A stretch of DNA of 64,000 bases from Anoplopoma fimbria (Eukaryota > Chordata > Actinopteri > Perciformes > Anoplopomatidae), in the NCBI RefSeq assembly GCF_027596085.1, contig NC_072449.1:23596522-23660521 (forward strand). The letters are read 5' to 3'. Of the stretch, positions 12,100-23,055 are shown in pieces. How positions within the stretch are numbered: the stretch's first letter is position 1; the number at the start of each line of letters is the position of its first letter. Made by a program: the position numbers and the translations under genes. The notes below the pieces were generated by a model. That model did no database searches. It was not told the DNA's origin and saw only the letters and a program-made list of their open reading frames with translations.

Positions 12100-13066
12100 T
12101 CAAGAAGCAGACAGGTTGTCCTGAATCTTGCCTCTCTTGCCGGGTTTAACTTTGTCTGAGCAGCAGAAAATTGTCTTCAGGATGCTGCCCCTGAGATTCT
12201 GATCTCTAAAGCCGTATATGAGCGGGCTGAGGAAGCGTGGAGTAAGGATGAAGCAGAAATAATTAAAAAAGGCAATGTCTTCTGGTAGCCAGTTGGCATG
12301 CAGCACTATGAGACTTTCAGTGATGGGGCTCGTGAAAGCCAAAACGCACAGCAGCAGCTGAAAGCCGTGTAGCAGCACGGTGTGCATGGCTTTGCTCACA
12401 GACGCTTTGTCCTGTCTCAGCTTCCTTGTTTCCAACAGGATTCTCACATAGGTAAAGAGAATGACAACCCACGACTGCAAAAAAGAGAATATAGATACCA
12501 ACTTTGAACAAAGCCTGGATTCGAGATGTTTTGATAATGGCAGCTTTGCAAAGCACAGGTCTAGAGAGGATTTCAACTGCAGCAGGATCACTCACACCGA
12601 TGGAGTATTCAACTATAGGCAAGATACAGCTGATGAGCCACAGGGACAGAATAATTACCCAGATACGGTGTGAGCGCCAGGCGGCCGGGCGCTGCAGCGG
12701 ATAGAAGATAGCAACATAGCGCTCCAGAGACATGGTGGCCAGGATTAAAGGCGTGTTCTGGAAGGTGGCAGTGGAAAAGAACAGCACAGGAACACAGAAG
12801 ACAAAATAAAATTTCACCTGGCCCATGACAAAGAGGAAGAGCAGCACAGAAGACAAGAGCTGGAGAGTGTCGTTGATCAGCATGTAGGCAAACAGGATGT
12901 AACGTGTGGAGTCCAGGTACTGCCTGTGAGACGCAAAGATGTGCAGCATGACAGCAATGCAGTAGAGGAAGACGCAGAAGAGGGGGATAACCACACACAC
13001 CTTGATGATCACAGACAGGCTTTTGTTGGTAGTTGCATTGCCTGGAAATTCCATCAGATCACGCAT
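12100..13066 (-). pseudogene. Odorant receptor 131-2-like, subfamily A, copy 2 (frameshifted)
   Basis: Same family and layout as receptor A1, but 967 bp long instead of 969. Two bases (ag) are missing near 12467, where copies 1 and 3 read acaacagccacg and this copy reads acaacccacg. The frame is intact from the ATG at 13066 through TM1-TM5 (ERY motif present). It then shifts at about residue 200 within TM5 and runs on in a wrong frame to 12317. The TM5-TM7 sequence is preserved in the other frame down to 12100. The rest is near-identical to copies 1 and 3, so the lesion is either very recent or a sequence error. Confidence 0.85.
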
Positions 13067-13080
13067 TTTTCAACTGGGCA

Positions 13081-13416
13081 CTAGAGCAAACCTGTTGAAG
13101 AGAAATTACGTTTAACGTCAAGACACACACTAAAATACATCCTAAAAAAAATAAGATATTTTTTCAATTTAATTAGGTTTAGAATAAGAATAGAATTGAG
13201 CTGTTAAAATATAAGAACGGCATAACACAAATATTTGATAATTTAGTGAAAAACCTCTGTTTTGTAAGAACAAAACATACTATTTAGTTTTATTCTACTA
13301 TTTGCACTTCAACTTAGTACACATTCAACCTTCAGAATAAAAGAGCCTTACACTCACCTAAGAATGCCTTCATCAGTCAGAGGAGAAGCTTTAGATTGCT
13401 GTTCTTCTTATAATAC
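13081..13416 (-). promoter_or_regulatory. Receptor A2 promoter and leader exon
   Basis: Same elements as for A1: minus-strand gtattataag at 13407-13416, leader donor ttag|gtgagt with the exon ending at 13358, and acceptor cttcaacag just upstream of the ATG. The promoter looks intact although the coding region is frameshifted. Confidence 0.55.
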
Positions 13417-13567
13417 AGCTTCAATGTACAACATCTTCTGGATGTTCTGCCCCTTATCTCAAGTGTTTGGCCCAATTCATATCTGATTGAGTCCAGCCCA
13501 ATTCCTCCAGAGAGACATCATTTACATGCTATTGTCATACAGCATGACGTCTCTCATTAATTAATAT

Positions 13568-14793
13568 TTCAGTGTTGGCGTACTGAAGCAGTTCAGCAGA
13601 CAAGTTCACAACGTATGACATAAAAATAACCTGTTTTGATCAAAGTGGCCACTGCAAAAGCGAAGCCCTTTTTAAATTCTTATTTTTCAGCTGACATCAA
13701 ATAATCCAATGCGTACTCTTGTAAAAATCTGTAATGTATTCAAGTGCCCCAATGAGAGTGACAGTAAATCAGCATGCACAATACCTGTATCCTGAAATCA
13801 AAGACAGTAACTAGAATTCAGCCATTGTTTATTTTATCATATACGGGTTTGCTTTTACGTTACTTTCAAAATAAGCCTTGTCTGACAATGTGATGTCACT
13901 TTGGTTGTGGTAGCAGTTGCGACCCATCCCGCTTAAATGTGTGCAGGCTGTGCAAAAGACTCTGAGCTGGTGAGCTTGTGTGAAACTGAGTGGCACTCAA
14001 GTGGTTATAGTATTTATGGGAACTACATTTAACTTCTGGACAGACTGGAAAACGGAACTGGTAATTGCAAAATATATATTTTTTTTACTTTAGATTAGTG
14101 TGACGGTGGACTGTGTGACTGTGTTTATGAGCTGTAGACATATCTGTCAGTAAAGGGAAGTCAATCCCTGCAGGACATCCAAAAGACATTCATGGGCCTG
14201 AATTAAGAACTTTTAGTGGTGTAGAGATGCCCAGTTTATATTAGTAATGGGTGCTTTACTTAAAGTTCACTGTTGACTCTTGAGAAAACACTACAAAGAT
14301 ATTTGACACTGGTTTGTAGGGAAAGTCCTTGTTCTAATGCAGGTCAAACAGTAAACAGTTTCCAGCTGTGGAAAGTAACTAAGGACATCTACTCTACTAC
14401 TTCTCTTACAAGTAGTAAGTACAATTTTGAGGTACTTCTGCTTTACTTGAGTATTTCTATTTTATGATACTATATATTTTGAATCCACTACTTTTGAGTC
14501 GCAAATATTGTACTTTATATACCACTGCATTTTAGTCAAGATTATTAACAAGTTATATTTTACATCATTAATACAAAATAAAATCAAAAAACTGATTTTG
14601 CTGTGTTATTCTAGCATATTAAGTATTTCATATTACCACCTTACAATTGGTAATCCTGCATAATGAGTTTTACTTTGTACTTAAAGGATATTTTGATATC
14701 TATACTTTTGTATTACTCCAGTTACATTTTTAATGCAGGATCTTTACTTGTTACAGAGTATAACACTATTACACCGTGGTATGACTACTTTTA
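13568..14793. other. Flank of duplicated unit; non-coding with fish repeat
   Basis: Matches 22034-23474 (flank of copy 3). No gene is supported; the 64-aa frame at 14273 is repeat-derived. Bases 14373-14790 are the common 'tactcaagta / gtacttttactt' teleost interspersed repeat. The Ty3/Gypsy relic is inserted at its right edge. Confidence 0.65.
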
Positions 14794-15233
14794 GTTATGG
14801 TTAAATAATGCTGAACCCAAGAGCAGACGGAGAAGTAGAATTGAAGAAAAAAGGTTTTATTGAGCCATTAGGCAGGTATTGGATGAGGTAGCCGGGGAAA
14901 AGTGCATCTTTGGCAGGTCGAACAGGAGCGAAGGATCCGGATAACTGCAGGCAGGGAAAACAGAGTTGAGTTGTGGTCAAAAACATCAAGAGACGAGAGA
15001 GCGAGAGCGAGTTGTAACACGAATACTAGAGCCAGGCGTGTATCATTACCACAGTAGTGTTGCTGATCTGGCACCGACAGCAGGGAATCCAAGGGTTTAT
15101 GAAGGGGAGTTGATTGGAGATGAAGACCAGGTGAGCATGATTGCAGAACAGGTCCAGGTGTGAAGTGAGACAGACAGGAGGAGTGGCAGACCCAGGAGGT
15201 GGAAAAACACAGCAAACTGCTGTGACCACAACA
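14794..15233 (-). repeat. Gypsy 3' LTR (left)
   Basis: Aligns with 18095-18534. Outer end ttatggttaaataatgctg, inner end ctgtgaccacaaca. It carries an aaaagtgcatctttg patch (14898-14912) absent from the other LTR but present in nearby flank at 18634-18648. Confidence 0.85.
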
Positions 15234-15245
15234 GTACCACTCCCC

Positions 15246-17247
15246 TCAAAACGCCTCTTGGCGGCCTAGGCCTGGGTGAGCCAGATGGAAGTCACGGATG
15301 AGGGAGGGGTCAATGAGACCCCGCGAAACCCAGCTTCTTTCCTCTGGCCCATAACCCTCCCAATCCACGAGGTATTGATGCCCCCTGACCCGAGCATACG
15401 AATGTCCAGCAGCCGCCCCCCTGGACGGTGTAAGCAGGGTGGTCGTCAATCAGACGGGGAGGAGGGGGGGGGAACGGCCGGGGGGAGAGGGGGCAGACGG
15501 AGACTGGCTTAAGGCGAGAGACATGGAAGGTGGGGTGAACGCGCATGGCTGGAGGCAGCTTGAGTGTGACAGCTGAGGGGTTGATGACCGAAACAATAGG
15601 GAAAGGGCCAACAAAACGAGGGGTTAACTTCTTGGAGCCAGTCTGTAAGGGGAGATCCTTGGAGGACAACCACACCTGTTGACCCACCCAATAGGCAGGA
15701 GCAGGAGCCCGGTGGCGGTCGGCAAAGCGCCGGTTCTGCTCAGCGGAGCGCAGCAGAGCGGAGCGTGCGTCCTTCCATTTGCGGCAACGGCGGAGATGGT
15801 GTTGAACCGAGGTTGGAGATGTCATCCTCCTGGGCGGGAAACAAGGGTGGCTGGTACCCCAGGGAACATTCGAATGGGGACATGCCGGTGGCCGCACAGG
15901 CCATGGAATTGTGGGCATACTCGATCCAGGAGAGATGGTCGCTCCACGCAAGGGGTTGCGTGCAGCCACACAACGAAGTGCGGTTCCTAGGTCCTGGTTA
16001 GCTCTCTCAGCCTGCCCATTAGTCTGTGGTTGGTATCCTGAAGACAGGCTGACAGAGGCTCCAAGAGCTCGGCAGAAGGCCTTCCAAACTTGGGAGATGA
16101 ATTGGGGACCACGGTCGGAGACGAGGTCAGTGGGAATCCCGTGGAGGCGGACGACATGCTGCACAAGCAGCTGGGCAGTCTCGGTGGCAGTTGGGAGCTT
16201 GGGAAGGGCAATGAAGTGAACTGCCTTCGAAAATCTGTCAACAACAGTTAGTATAACAGTGTGGCCCTTAGAAGGAGGATAGCCCAGTCACAAAGTCAAG
16301 GCCGATGTGAGACCAGGGCCGACCAGGAACAGGAAGGGGACGTAACAAACCAGCAGGAGCTTGATGGGAAGACTTGGCCCGAGCACAAACCGTGCAGGCA
16401 AGCACGAACGCCCGGGTGTCAGCGTCCATCGCTGGCCACCAAAAGTTCCTCTTCAGGAGGGACAGGGTGCGGACCACACCCGGATGACAGGCAAAGCGCG
16501 ATGTGTGGCCCCACACCAGGACTTGGGAGCGAACCGCACTGGGGACGAAGAGACGGTTAGGAGGACCGTTACCCGGATCTGGTTCAGTGACTTGGGCTTC
16601 CCGGATGAGGGACTCGATCTCCCAGGTGACGGCAGCGATCTTGACGCAGGAAGGAGAGAGGATAGTGTCAGGGAGAGCCGGTGCGTTCTCAGTGTTGAAC
16701 TGACGAGAGAGGGCGTCAGGTTTGACGTTAAACATCACAACCGGGACGGTAGGTGAGGGTGAAATTAAAGCGCCAAAAACAGGGACCAACGGGCTTGGCG
16801 GGAATTCAGGCGCTTCGCTGTCTGGATGTAGGACAAGTTCTTGTGGTCGGTCCAAACCAATTGTCTTCGGTTGTTCTGCCCCCTCAAGCCAATGTCGCCA
16901 TTCCTCCAACGCCAGTTTCACCGCCAGCAGCTCTCTGTTACCCACATCATAGTGCTCTGCAGGTACAAGCCGGCGAGAGAAGAACGCGAGGGGTGAATCT
17001 TCTCGTCAGAGGCAGAGCGCTGGGACAGGACCGCCCCACCCCCGTGTCAGACTTTGCTCGACCTCCACGATGAATTGCCTGGAGGGGTCAGGTTGGATGA
17101 GAATGGGAGCCGACAGAAAAGTCTTTTGAGGTCAGAGAAGGCAGTCTCCGCCCCAGGTGTCCAGGCAAATGGGAGGGCAGGAGAGGTGATAATGGCGAGT
17201 TTGCACCCCAGCTGCATGGGCACCTCTTCAGTGACAGCACGTGTCAC
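15246..17247 (-). pseudogene. Gypsy pol remnant: RT tail, RNase H, integrase, chromodomain
   Basis: In minus-strand order: RT connection (17047-17247, FAWTPGAETAFSDLKRLF), degenerate RNase H ([20 protein letters not shown] near 16945), then an integrase zinc finger with H...H...CxxC ([17 protein letters not shown]). The integrase core follows with Asp (IGLDFVTG), Asp (DRGPQF) and Glu ([10 protein letters not shown]), and finally a chromodomain ([16 protein letters not shown]) at about 15300-15380. Several frameshifts separate these blocks, and no continuous pol frame remains. The chromodomain places it in the chromovirus branch of Ty3/Gypsy. Confidence 0.85.
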
Positions 17248-17249
17248 GG

Positions 17250-18078
17250 GGGCAGAGAGCAGCTCTCGGGAAGTGTGGAAAACGTGATGAGCGAGTGCCG
17301 GGGCACGGAACTGCCTGTCCTCTCCCTACACCGCTCACGTAGGCGATTATCCAGCCGAATGGAAAGGGAGATCAATTCGTCGAGAGTGTCGGCCTCCTCC
17401 CTAGTAGCCAGCTCATCTTTAATTGACTCACAAAGACCGGAAATAAAAAGCCCACATAAAATTTCAGAGAGACTTGTCGTTCCAGCCCGACCTGGCTGCA
17501 TAGGTCCTGAACTCGACTGAGAACTCGGATACGCTACGGGAGCCCTGACGCAAGGAAATAAGCCGCTTGTCCCCTCCCTCCACTGGGTGATCAAAAACCT
17601 TCCTCATTTCAGCTACAAAAAGGTCAAAGTTTTCATTAACTGGGGAATCACTTTCCCATAAAGCTGAAGCCCATGCTAATGCATTGCCCTTAAGTGACCC
17701 AATAAACAGGCGATCCTAGCTCTGTCAGTGGGGTAGCTGAGGGGCTGCTGACTGAAAACTAAGGAGCACTGGATCAGAAAGGCTCTGCACGTACCCATGT
17801 CCCCAGCGTAGCGCTCAGGGGGGGAATAGAGGCTCACGAGCCCGTGGCAGGTGTCGAGAGAGTGGGGGCAGGCGGATTGCCGCCGCAGGCAGTGGAGGCG
17901 ATGTTTTCAGGGGGCCAGCAAGTCCAATTGTGCACCCATCTGTGTGACTCGGGTAGCGAGACTCTTAAAGGCTTCCATAGCGTCCCGGAGGGCGTTGCTG
18001 TGCTCAGCAACCAGAATACCTTGATAATTTAGTGAATAACCTCTCCGTAAGGATGCTGTCAATGTCCGCTGGGTCCAT
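17250..18078 (-). pseudogene. Gypsy gag remnant
   Basis: Probable gag start ATG at 18078 just inside the 5' LTR (begins MDPADID). Broken fragments follow: AMEAFKSLATRVTQMGAQL, and [18 protein letters not shown] near 17400. The frame is interrupted within about 25 codons by a 25-nt stretch (18020-18044) identical to sequence upstream of receptor A1 at 8622-8646. No CCHC knuckle is visible. Confidence 0.75.
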
Positions 18079-18094
18079 CTTGGCCAGATCGTTC

Positions 18095-18534
18095 TGTTAT
18101 GGTTAAACGATGCTGAACCCAAGAGCAGACGGAGACGGAGTAGAATTGAAGAAAAACATCTTCTGTTTATTGAATCTCAAGTGGGAGGCAGGTATTGGAT
18201 GAGGTAGCCGGGGAAGGAGCCAGGCGAACAGGAGCGAAGGATCCGGATAACTGCAGGCAGAGGAAAACAGAGTTGAGTTGTGGTCAAAAACATCAAGAGA
18301 CCAGATGTGCGAAAGAGCGCAGTGAAAAGCCAGGCGTGTATCATTACCACAGTAGTGCGTAGTACGATCTGGCACCGACAGCAGGGAATCCAAGGGTTTA
18401 TGAAGGGGAGTTGATTGGAGATGAAGACCAGGTGAGCATGATTGCAGAACAGGTCCAGGTGTGAAGTGAGACAGACAGGAGGAGTGGCAGACCCAGGAGG
18501 TGGAAAAACACAGCAAACTGCTGTGACCACAACA
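18095..18534 (-). repeat. Gypsy 5' LTR (right)
   Basis: In element orientation it starts tgttgtggtcacag and ends aaccataaca, the canonical TG...CA. It differs from the left LTR in several short blocks, for example acatcttctgtttattg in place of aggttttattgag. Confidence 0.85.
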
Positions 18535-18543
18535 ACTTTTAGT

Positions 18544-19022
18544 TAAGTCAAATCATTTTCTCAACCCATGACAGCCACAAAAACAAAGACAGACTAATTT
18601 TAGCCATTACAAAATTGCCATCTAACCCACAGTAAAAGTGCATCTTTGACTCAGCTGTCTGCATCTAATATGAGTAAAGGCTATAAGATAGACCTGTTCA
18701 CAGGACTATCATTAGACTGTTAATGTTTTGAACACAGCAACGTTGGTTAAAGTTAAGATACATTCCAGACATAATCAACATATGTTGCTGTCAGGTGCAT
18801 GGCAGGTTCATGGTTTAAGTCAGGGTTAACGGACGTTGCACTTGAGATGGCTGTTAAAGTCTATTTGGCTGAACGTATGTTAACAGAGAGAGAGGAGGTT
18901 ATTTTTTGTTGCCAGTCAATACAAAGATCAGCACTGAAAACCCTTTTGTTGGGTGCTAACCCAAAAATGTGCAACTTTGTATTTCAAAATTATGCCAGAA
19001 TTAACCTGAACCCAATTTCACA
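18544..19022. other. Continuation of duplicated flank after the Gypsy insertion
   Basis: Matches 23475-23814, with an extra block at about 18787-18930 that is absent from the copy-3 flank. No gene seen. It ends abruptly at the fragment of p4ha3 exon 3. Confidence 0.6.
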
Positions 19023-19023
19023 G

Positions 19024-19148
19024 CCCCTACGAGGCTTGTGACCTGGAGAGCATACACATCCTGCAGCCTCATCAGCCCCTTGGCGGCCCCCTGGAGGTCT
19101 TCCAGTTTGGGCAGATCACCCTCTTCCCCCTCGTAACTGGACCTGAGG
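19024..19148 (-). pseudogene. Isolated p4ha3 exon 3 fragment
   Basis: 125 bp matching 4428-4552, inside p4ha3 exon 3 (codes LPKLEDLQGAAKGLMRLQ and flanks). It joins receptor flank on the left and unrelated sequence on the right. It lacks the exon's 3' part and donor site, so it is a duplication scar, not a functional exon. Confidence 0.85.
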
Positions 19149-20547
19149 CCCTTTTTGTACATTTATTGTAATGAAATCACAGTAAAATGGTTTATTTTCG
19201 GTCCATACAGCTGTAGTAAACCAGCCAAGACCAGACAAGACGGCGTTTAGTTTCCCGGGATATCTGGGACTGCCACAACAAGTATAAAGCAGATATAGTA
19301 GTTATTTATAGTTATTTTTTGCATGGTTGATGGCGGAAATAAATGGATGAGTTGACAACGGTTTCCATGGAGATTAGCCCCTCCCCCTCTGCAGCTTGTT
19401 TTTAATTTGTTTAAAGTGAGTGAATCGGGTGATTAGTAAAAAAATAAACACAAACGGACCTGCCAAGTAAACTGACGCGAAGACGCGTTGTGAACACGAC
19501 ATAAAGACCTGTTGAATCAGAATCAGTATGCGTACGCATACAAGGAATTTGAATTTATTGTTGTGGTGCATCTTTAAAAAATTAGAAATAACGGAGAACA
19601 AACTGTAAATGATTGTTGTACAGTGTTTATAAATATAATTTAAATGTACATATCATGTGATGTGTAACAAAACAAGCAAGTAGAAAAGTGATTTTAAGGT
19701 AACCACGCAAACTCTTTAGTTTTTCATATAATTCTATTATTGATTTGGTGATAGGCCTGCACAAAATATATATATATATATATCATCTCCACCAAGACGT
19801 ATCCATAGAGAAATGAGACCATGTAACACAATTTTGACAAATTTTACCAGCATCAAAAATGAATTAAAACAGAAGTTTTATACCGGGGTAAAACACACCG
19901 ATTTGTTCATAAAATATCAGTGTACTAATCTGCAAGAATCTGCAATCCTTGTGTGATTTTTAGGTTTATGAATATGTGTGACAGTCATACCACAATGCAT
20001 TAGCTTGCCTGCATCCAAGTCACACAGTCCTCCATGAGCATATTGAGAGAATGAGAGGTTGAATCCCAGCGGCAGCTGTCAGACATAATGAAAGGGACTT
20101 TGAATTCACTCACTGAATTGAGTTATCTTTATTGATGCTGCTGGCACAGAAATACGATCACTGCCTGGTTTATGTCTAACAGCAATAGTGACAACATTTG
20201 CTGCAGGTCTGATGGTGCTGACTGAACCTCCACATGAATGGATTGAACGGCTTCCTGCATGCTAAATCAAAACTGTAAAATAATCCCACTTTTCCTTCTT
20301 CATTCAACAGCAATACATAACTAATATTGCTGACTGCAGCAGGCAGTAAAAAACATAGTTAATTTATACTTTTGTTGATAAATTCTAGACTTTTCAATAC
20401 CCTCTAAGGCCTTTTTTGAGGAGCTGTACTCAGTGCTTTTCAAAAATGTACAAGACATGCAGAAACATTTTTTTTAAACATCACAAATACATCTTTGGAC
20501 ATTTGTGCATTAAGTTTGAGAGCTCTGTCAAAACTACATCAGCCAGT
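19149..20547. other. Non-coding spacer upstream of duplicated receptor A3 3' end
   Basis: Bases 19149-19390 match nothing else in the window. Bases 19395-20547 are the copy-3 version of 6265-7485, with losses around 19430-19530. No gene seen. Confidence 0.6.
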
Positions 20548-21516
20548 TCAAGAAGCAGACAGGTTGTCCTGAATCTTGCCTCTCTTGCCGGGTTTAACTT
20601 TGTCTGAGCAGCAGAAAATTGTCTTCAGGATGCTGCCCCTGAGATTCTGATCTCTAAAGCCGTAGATGAGCGGGCTGAGGAAGCGTGGAGTAAGGATGAA
20701 GCAGAAATAATTAAAAAAGGCAATGTCTTCTGATAGCCAGTTGGCATGCAGCACTATGAGACTTTCAGTGATGGGGCTCGTGAAAGCCAAAACGCACAGC
20801 AGCAGCTGAAAGCCGTGTAGCAGCACGGTGTGCATGGCTTTGCTCACAGACGTTTTGTCCTGTCTCAGCTTCCTTGTTTCCAACAGGATTCTCACATAGG
20901 TAAAGAGAATGACAACAGCCACGACTGCAAAAAAGAGAATATAGACACCAACTTTGAACAAAGCCTGGATTCGAGATGTTTTGATAAAGGCAGGTTTGCA
21001 AAGCACAGGTCTAGAGAGGATTTCAACTGCAGCAGGATCACTCACATCGATGGAGTATTCAACTATAGGCAAGATACAGCTGATGAGCCACAGGGACAGA
21101 ATAATTACCCAGATACGGTCTGAGCACCAGGCGGCCGGGCGCTGCAGCGGATAGAAGATAGCAACATAGCGCTCCAGAGACATGGTGGCCAGGATTAAAG
21201 GCGTGTTCTGGAAGGTGGCAGTGGAAAAGAACAGCACAGGAACACAGAAGACAAAATACAATTTCACCTGGCCCATGACAAAGAGGAAGAGCAGCACAGA
21301 AGACAAGAGCTGGAGAGTGTCGTTGATCAGCATGTAGGCAAACAGGATGTAACGTGTGGAGTCCAGGTACTGCCTGTGAGACGCAAAGATGTGCAGCATG
21401 ACAGCAATGCAGTAGAGGAAGACGCAGAAGAGGGGGATAACCACACACACCTTGATGATCACAGACAGGCTTTTGTTGGTAGTTGCATTGCCTGGAAATT
21501 CCGTCAGATCACGCAT
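20548..21516 (-). CDS. Odorant receptor 131-2-like, subfamily A, copy 3
   Basis: Intact 322-aa, single-exon seven-helix receptor with ATG at 21516. It keeps the family marks of A1: N-glycosylation NAT, MSLERYVAI, LLHGFQLLLC and LSPLIYGFRD. It differs from A1 at roughly ten residues: for example Thr5 for Met, Leu86 for Phe, Ser for Phe at TM4/ECL2 (YSIDV), Phe for Ile at position 177, Thr222 for Ala and Ser262 for Pro. These substitutions cluster in ECL2, TM5 and ECL3. The role is odorant detection in olfactory neurons; the ligand is unknown. Confidence 0.9.
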   Translation of the reverse strand: MRDLTEFPGNATTNKSLSVIIKVCVVIPLFCVFLYCIAVMLHIFASHRQYLDSTRYILFAYMLINDTLQLLSSVLLFLFVMGQVKLYFVFCVPVLFFSTATFQNTPLILATMSLERYVAIFYPLQRPAAWCSDRIWVIILSLWLISCILPIVEYSIDVSDPAAVEILSRPVLCKPAFIKTSRIQALFKVGVYILFFAVVAVVILFTYVRILLETRKLRQDKTSVSKAMHTVLLHGFQLLLCVLAFTSPITESLIVLHANWLSEDIAFFNYFCFILTPRFLSPLIYGFRDQNLRGSILKTIFCCSDKVKPGKRGKIQDNLSAS

Positions 21517-21530
21517 TTTTCAACTGGGCA

Positions 21531-21866
21531 CTAGAGCAAACCTGTTGAAGAGAAATTAAGTTTAACGTCAAGACACACACTAAAATACATCCTAAAAAAA
21601 ATAAGATATTTTTTCAATTTAATTAGGTTTAGAATAAGAATAGAATTGAGCTGTTAAAATATAAGAACGGCATAACACAAATACTTGATAATTTAGTGAA
21701 AAACCTCTGTTTTGTAAGAACAAAACATACTATTTAGTTTTATTCTACTATTTGCACTTCAACTTAGTACACATTCAACCTTCAGAATAAAAGAGCCTTA
21801 CACTCACCTAAGAATGCCTTCATCAGTCAGAGGAGAAGCTTTAGATTGCTGTTCTTCTTATAATAC
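21531..21866 (-). promoter_or_regulatory. Receptor A3 promoter and leader exon
   Basis: Minus-strand gtattataag at 21857-21866, leader exon ending at 21808 with donor gtgagt, and acceptor cttcaacag close to the ATG. Same arrangement as A1 and A2. Confidence 0.55.
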
Positions 21867-22530
21867 AGCTTCAATGTACAACATCTTCTGGATGTTCTGC
21901 CCCTTATCTCAAGTGTTTGGCCCAATTCAGATCTGATTGAGTCCAGCCCAATTCCTCCAGAGAGACATCATTTACATGCTATTGTCATACAGCATGACGT
22001 CTCTCATTAATTAATATTTCAGTGGGGAGATCGGATCCTGAAGCAGTTCAGCAGACAAGTTCACAACGTATGACATAAAAATAATCTGTTTTGATCAAAG
22101 TGGCCACTGCAAAAGCGAAGCCCTTTTTAAATTCTTATTTTTCAGCTGACATCAAATAATCCAATGCGTACTCTTGTAAAAATCTGTAATGTATTCAAGT
22201 GCCCCAATGAGAGTGACAGTAAATCAGCATGCACAATACCTGTATCCTGAAATCAAAGACAGTAACTAGAATTCAGCCATTGTTTATTTTATCATATACG
22301 GGTTTGCTTTTACGTTACTTTCAAAATAAGCCTTGTCTGACAATGTGATGTCACTTTGGTTGTGGTAGCAGTTGCGACCCATCCCGCTTAAATGTGTGCA
22401 GGCTGTGCAAAAGACTCTGAGCTGGTGAGCTTGTGGGAAACTGAGTGGCACTCAAGTGGTTATAGTATTTATGGGAACTACATTTAACTTCTGGACAGAC
22501 TGGAAAACGGAACTGGTAATTGCAAAATAT

Positions 22531-22752
22531 CCCTTTGAGTATTTTTTTATTTTTGTGCTGATACAGAGCAGTTTCACATAACTGATCCCTTTCCAGCTGG
22601 AGGGGGGAGCTCTCGTATTGATTGTTGGCGCTGTGGTGATTCTGCTGAGTAGACACTTTCAAGTGAGCTAGGTCAGTTGTTCTAGCTGTGTCTCGTACAA
22701 TGCAGTTTGGGAACTGTTGAGCAAGTGTTTTGGCAGCGCCCCTCACTTTATT
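22531..22752. mobile_element. About 220-bp insertion in copy-3 flank, MITE-like
   Basis: The copy-2 flank reads gcaaaatatatatttttttt at 14067, whereas copy 3 has about 220 extra bases starting ccctttgagta and ending gcgcccctcacttta. No clear terminal repeats or coding capacity. The 131-aa frame crossing it on the minus strand is not supported. Family unknown. Confidence 0.4.
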
Positions 22753-23055
22753 TTTATTATTTTTTTTACTTTAGATTAGTGTGACGGTGGACTGTGTGAC
22801 TGTGTTTATGAGCTGTAGACATATCTGTCAGTAAAGGGAAGTCAATCCCTGCAGGACATCCAAAAGACATTCATGGGCCTGAATTAAGAACTTTTAGTGG
22901 TGTAGAGATGCCCAGTTTATATTAGTAATGGGTGCTTTACTTAAAGTTCACTGTTGACTCTTGAGAAAACACTACAAAGATATTTGACACTGGTTTGTAG
23001 GGAAAGTCCTTGTTCTAATGCAGGTCAAACAGTAAACAGTTTCCAGCTGTGGAAA

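Larger units (their letters stand above)
8958..13567. repeat. Tandem duplication copy 2: p4ha3 exons 2-1 plus receptor A2
   Basis: Direct repeat of 4650-8957. The junction is at about 8957-8960, where copy 1's terminal attaattaatatt meets accaccagatgtgtct from p4ha3 intron 2, with at most a few bases of filler or microhomology. It gained a 315-bp insertion at 9223-9537 and has a few indels. Copy 2's right end continues into flank 13568-14790, which is also found after copy 3. Confidence 0.9.
14794..18534 (-). mobile_element. Decayed Ty3/Gypsy chromodomain LTR retrotransposon
   Basis: LTR-bounded retrotransposon inserted in the duplicated flank; the empty site is at 23474 (cttttagttaagtc). 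LTRs of about 440 bp lie at 14794-15233 and 18095-18534, and acttttagt is repeated at both outer edges. Minus-strand order is LTR, gag remnant, tail of RT, RNase H remnant, integrase, chromodomain, LTR. The protease and the RT catalytic palm are missing (internal deletion near 17245), and the frame is broken repeatedly. It is inactive on its own. The LTRs differ by patchy block substitutions rather than only point changes. Confidence 0.9.

Noticed and set aside
15276..17520. Plus-strand frames across the Gypsy region (60-130 aa)
   Set aside because: Antisense shadows of GC-rich pol and gag remnants.
22351..22746. 131-aa minus-strand frame
   Set aside because: It spans a repeat insertion and non-coding flank. 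The homologous copy-2 flank lacks it, and it has no recognisable domain.
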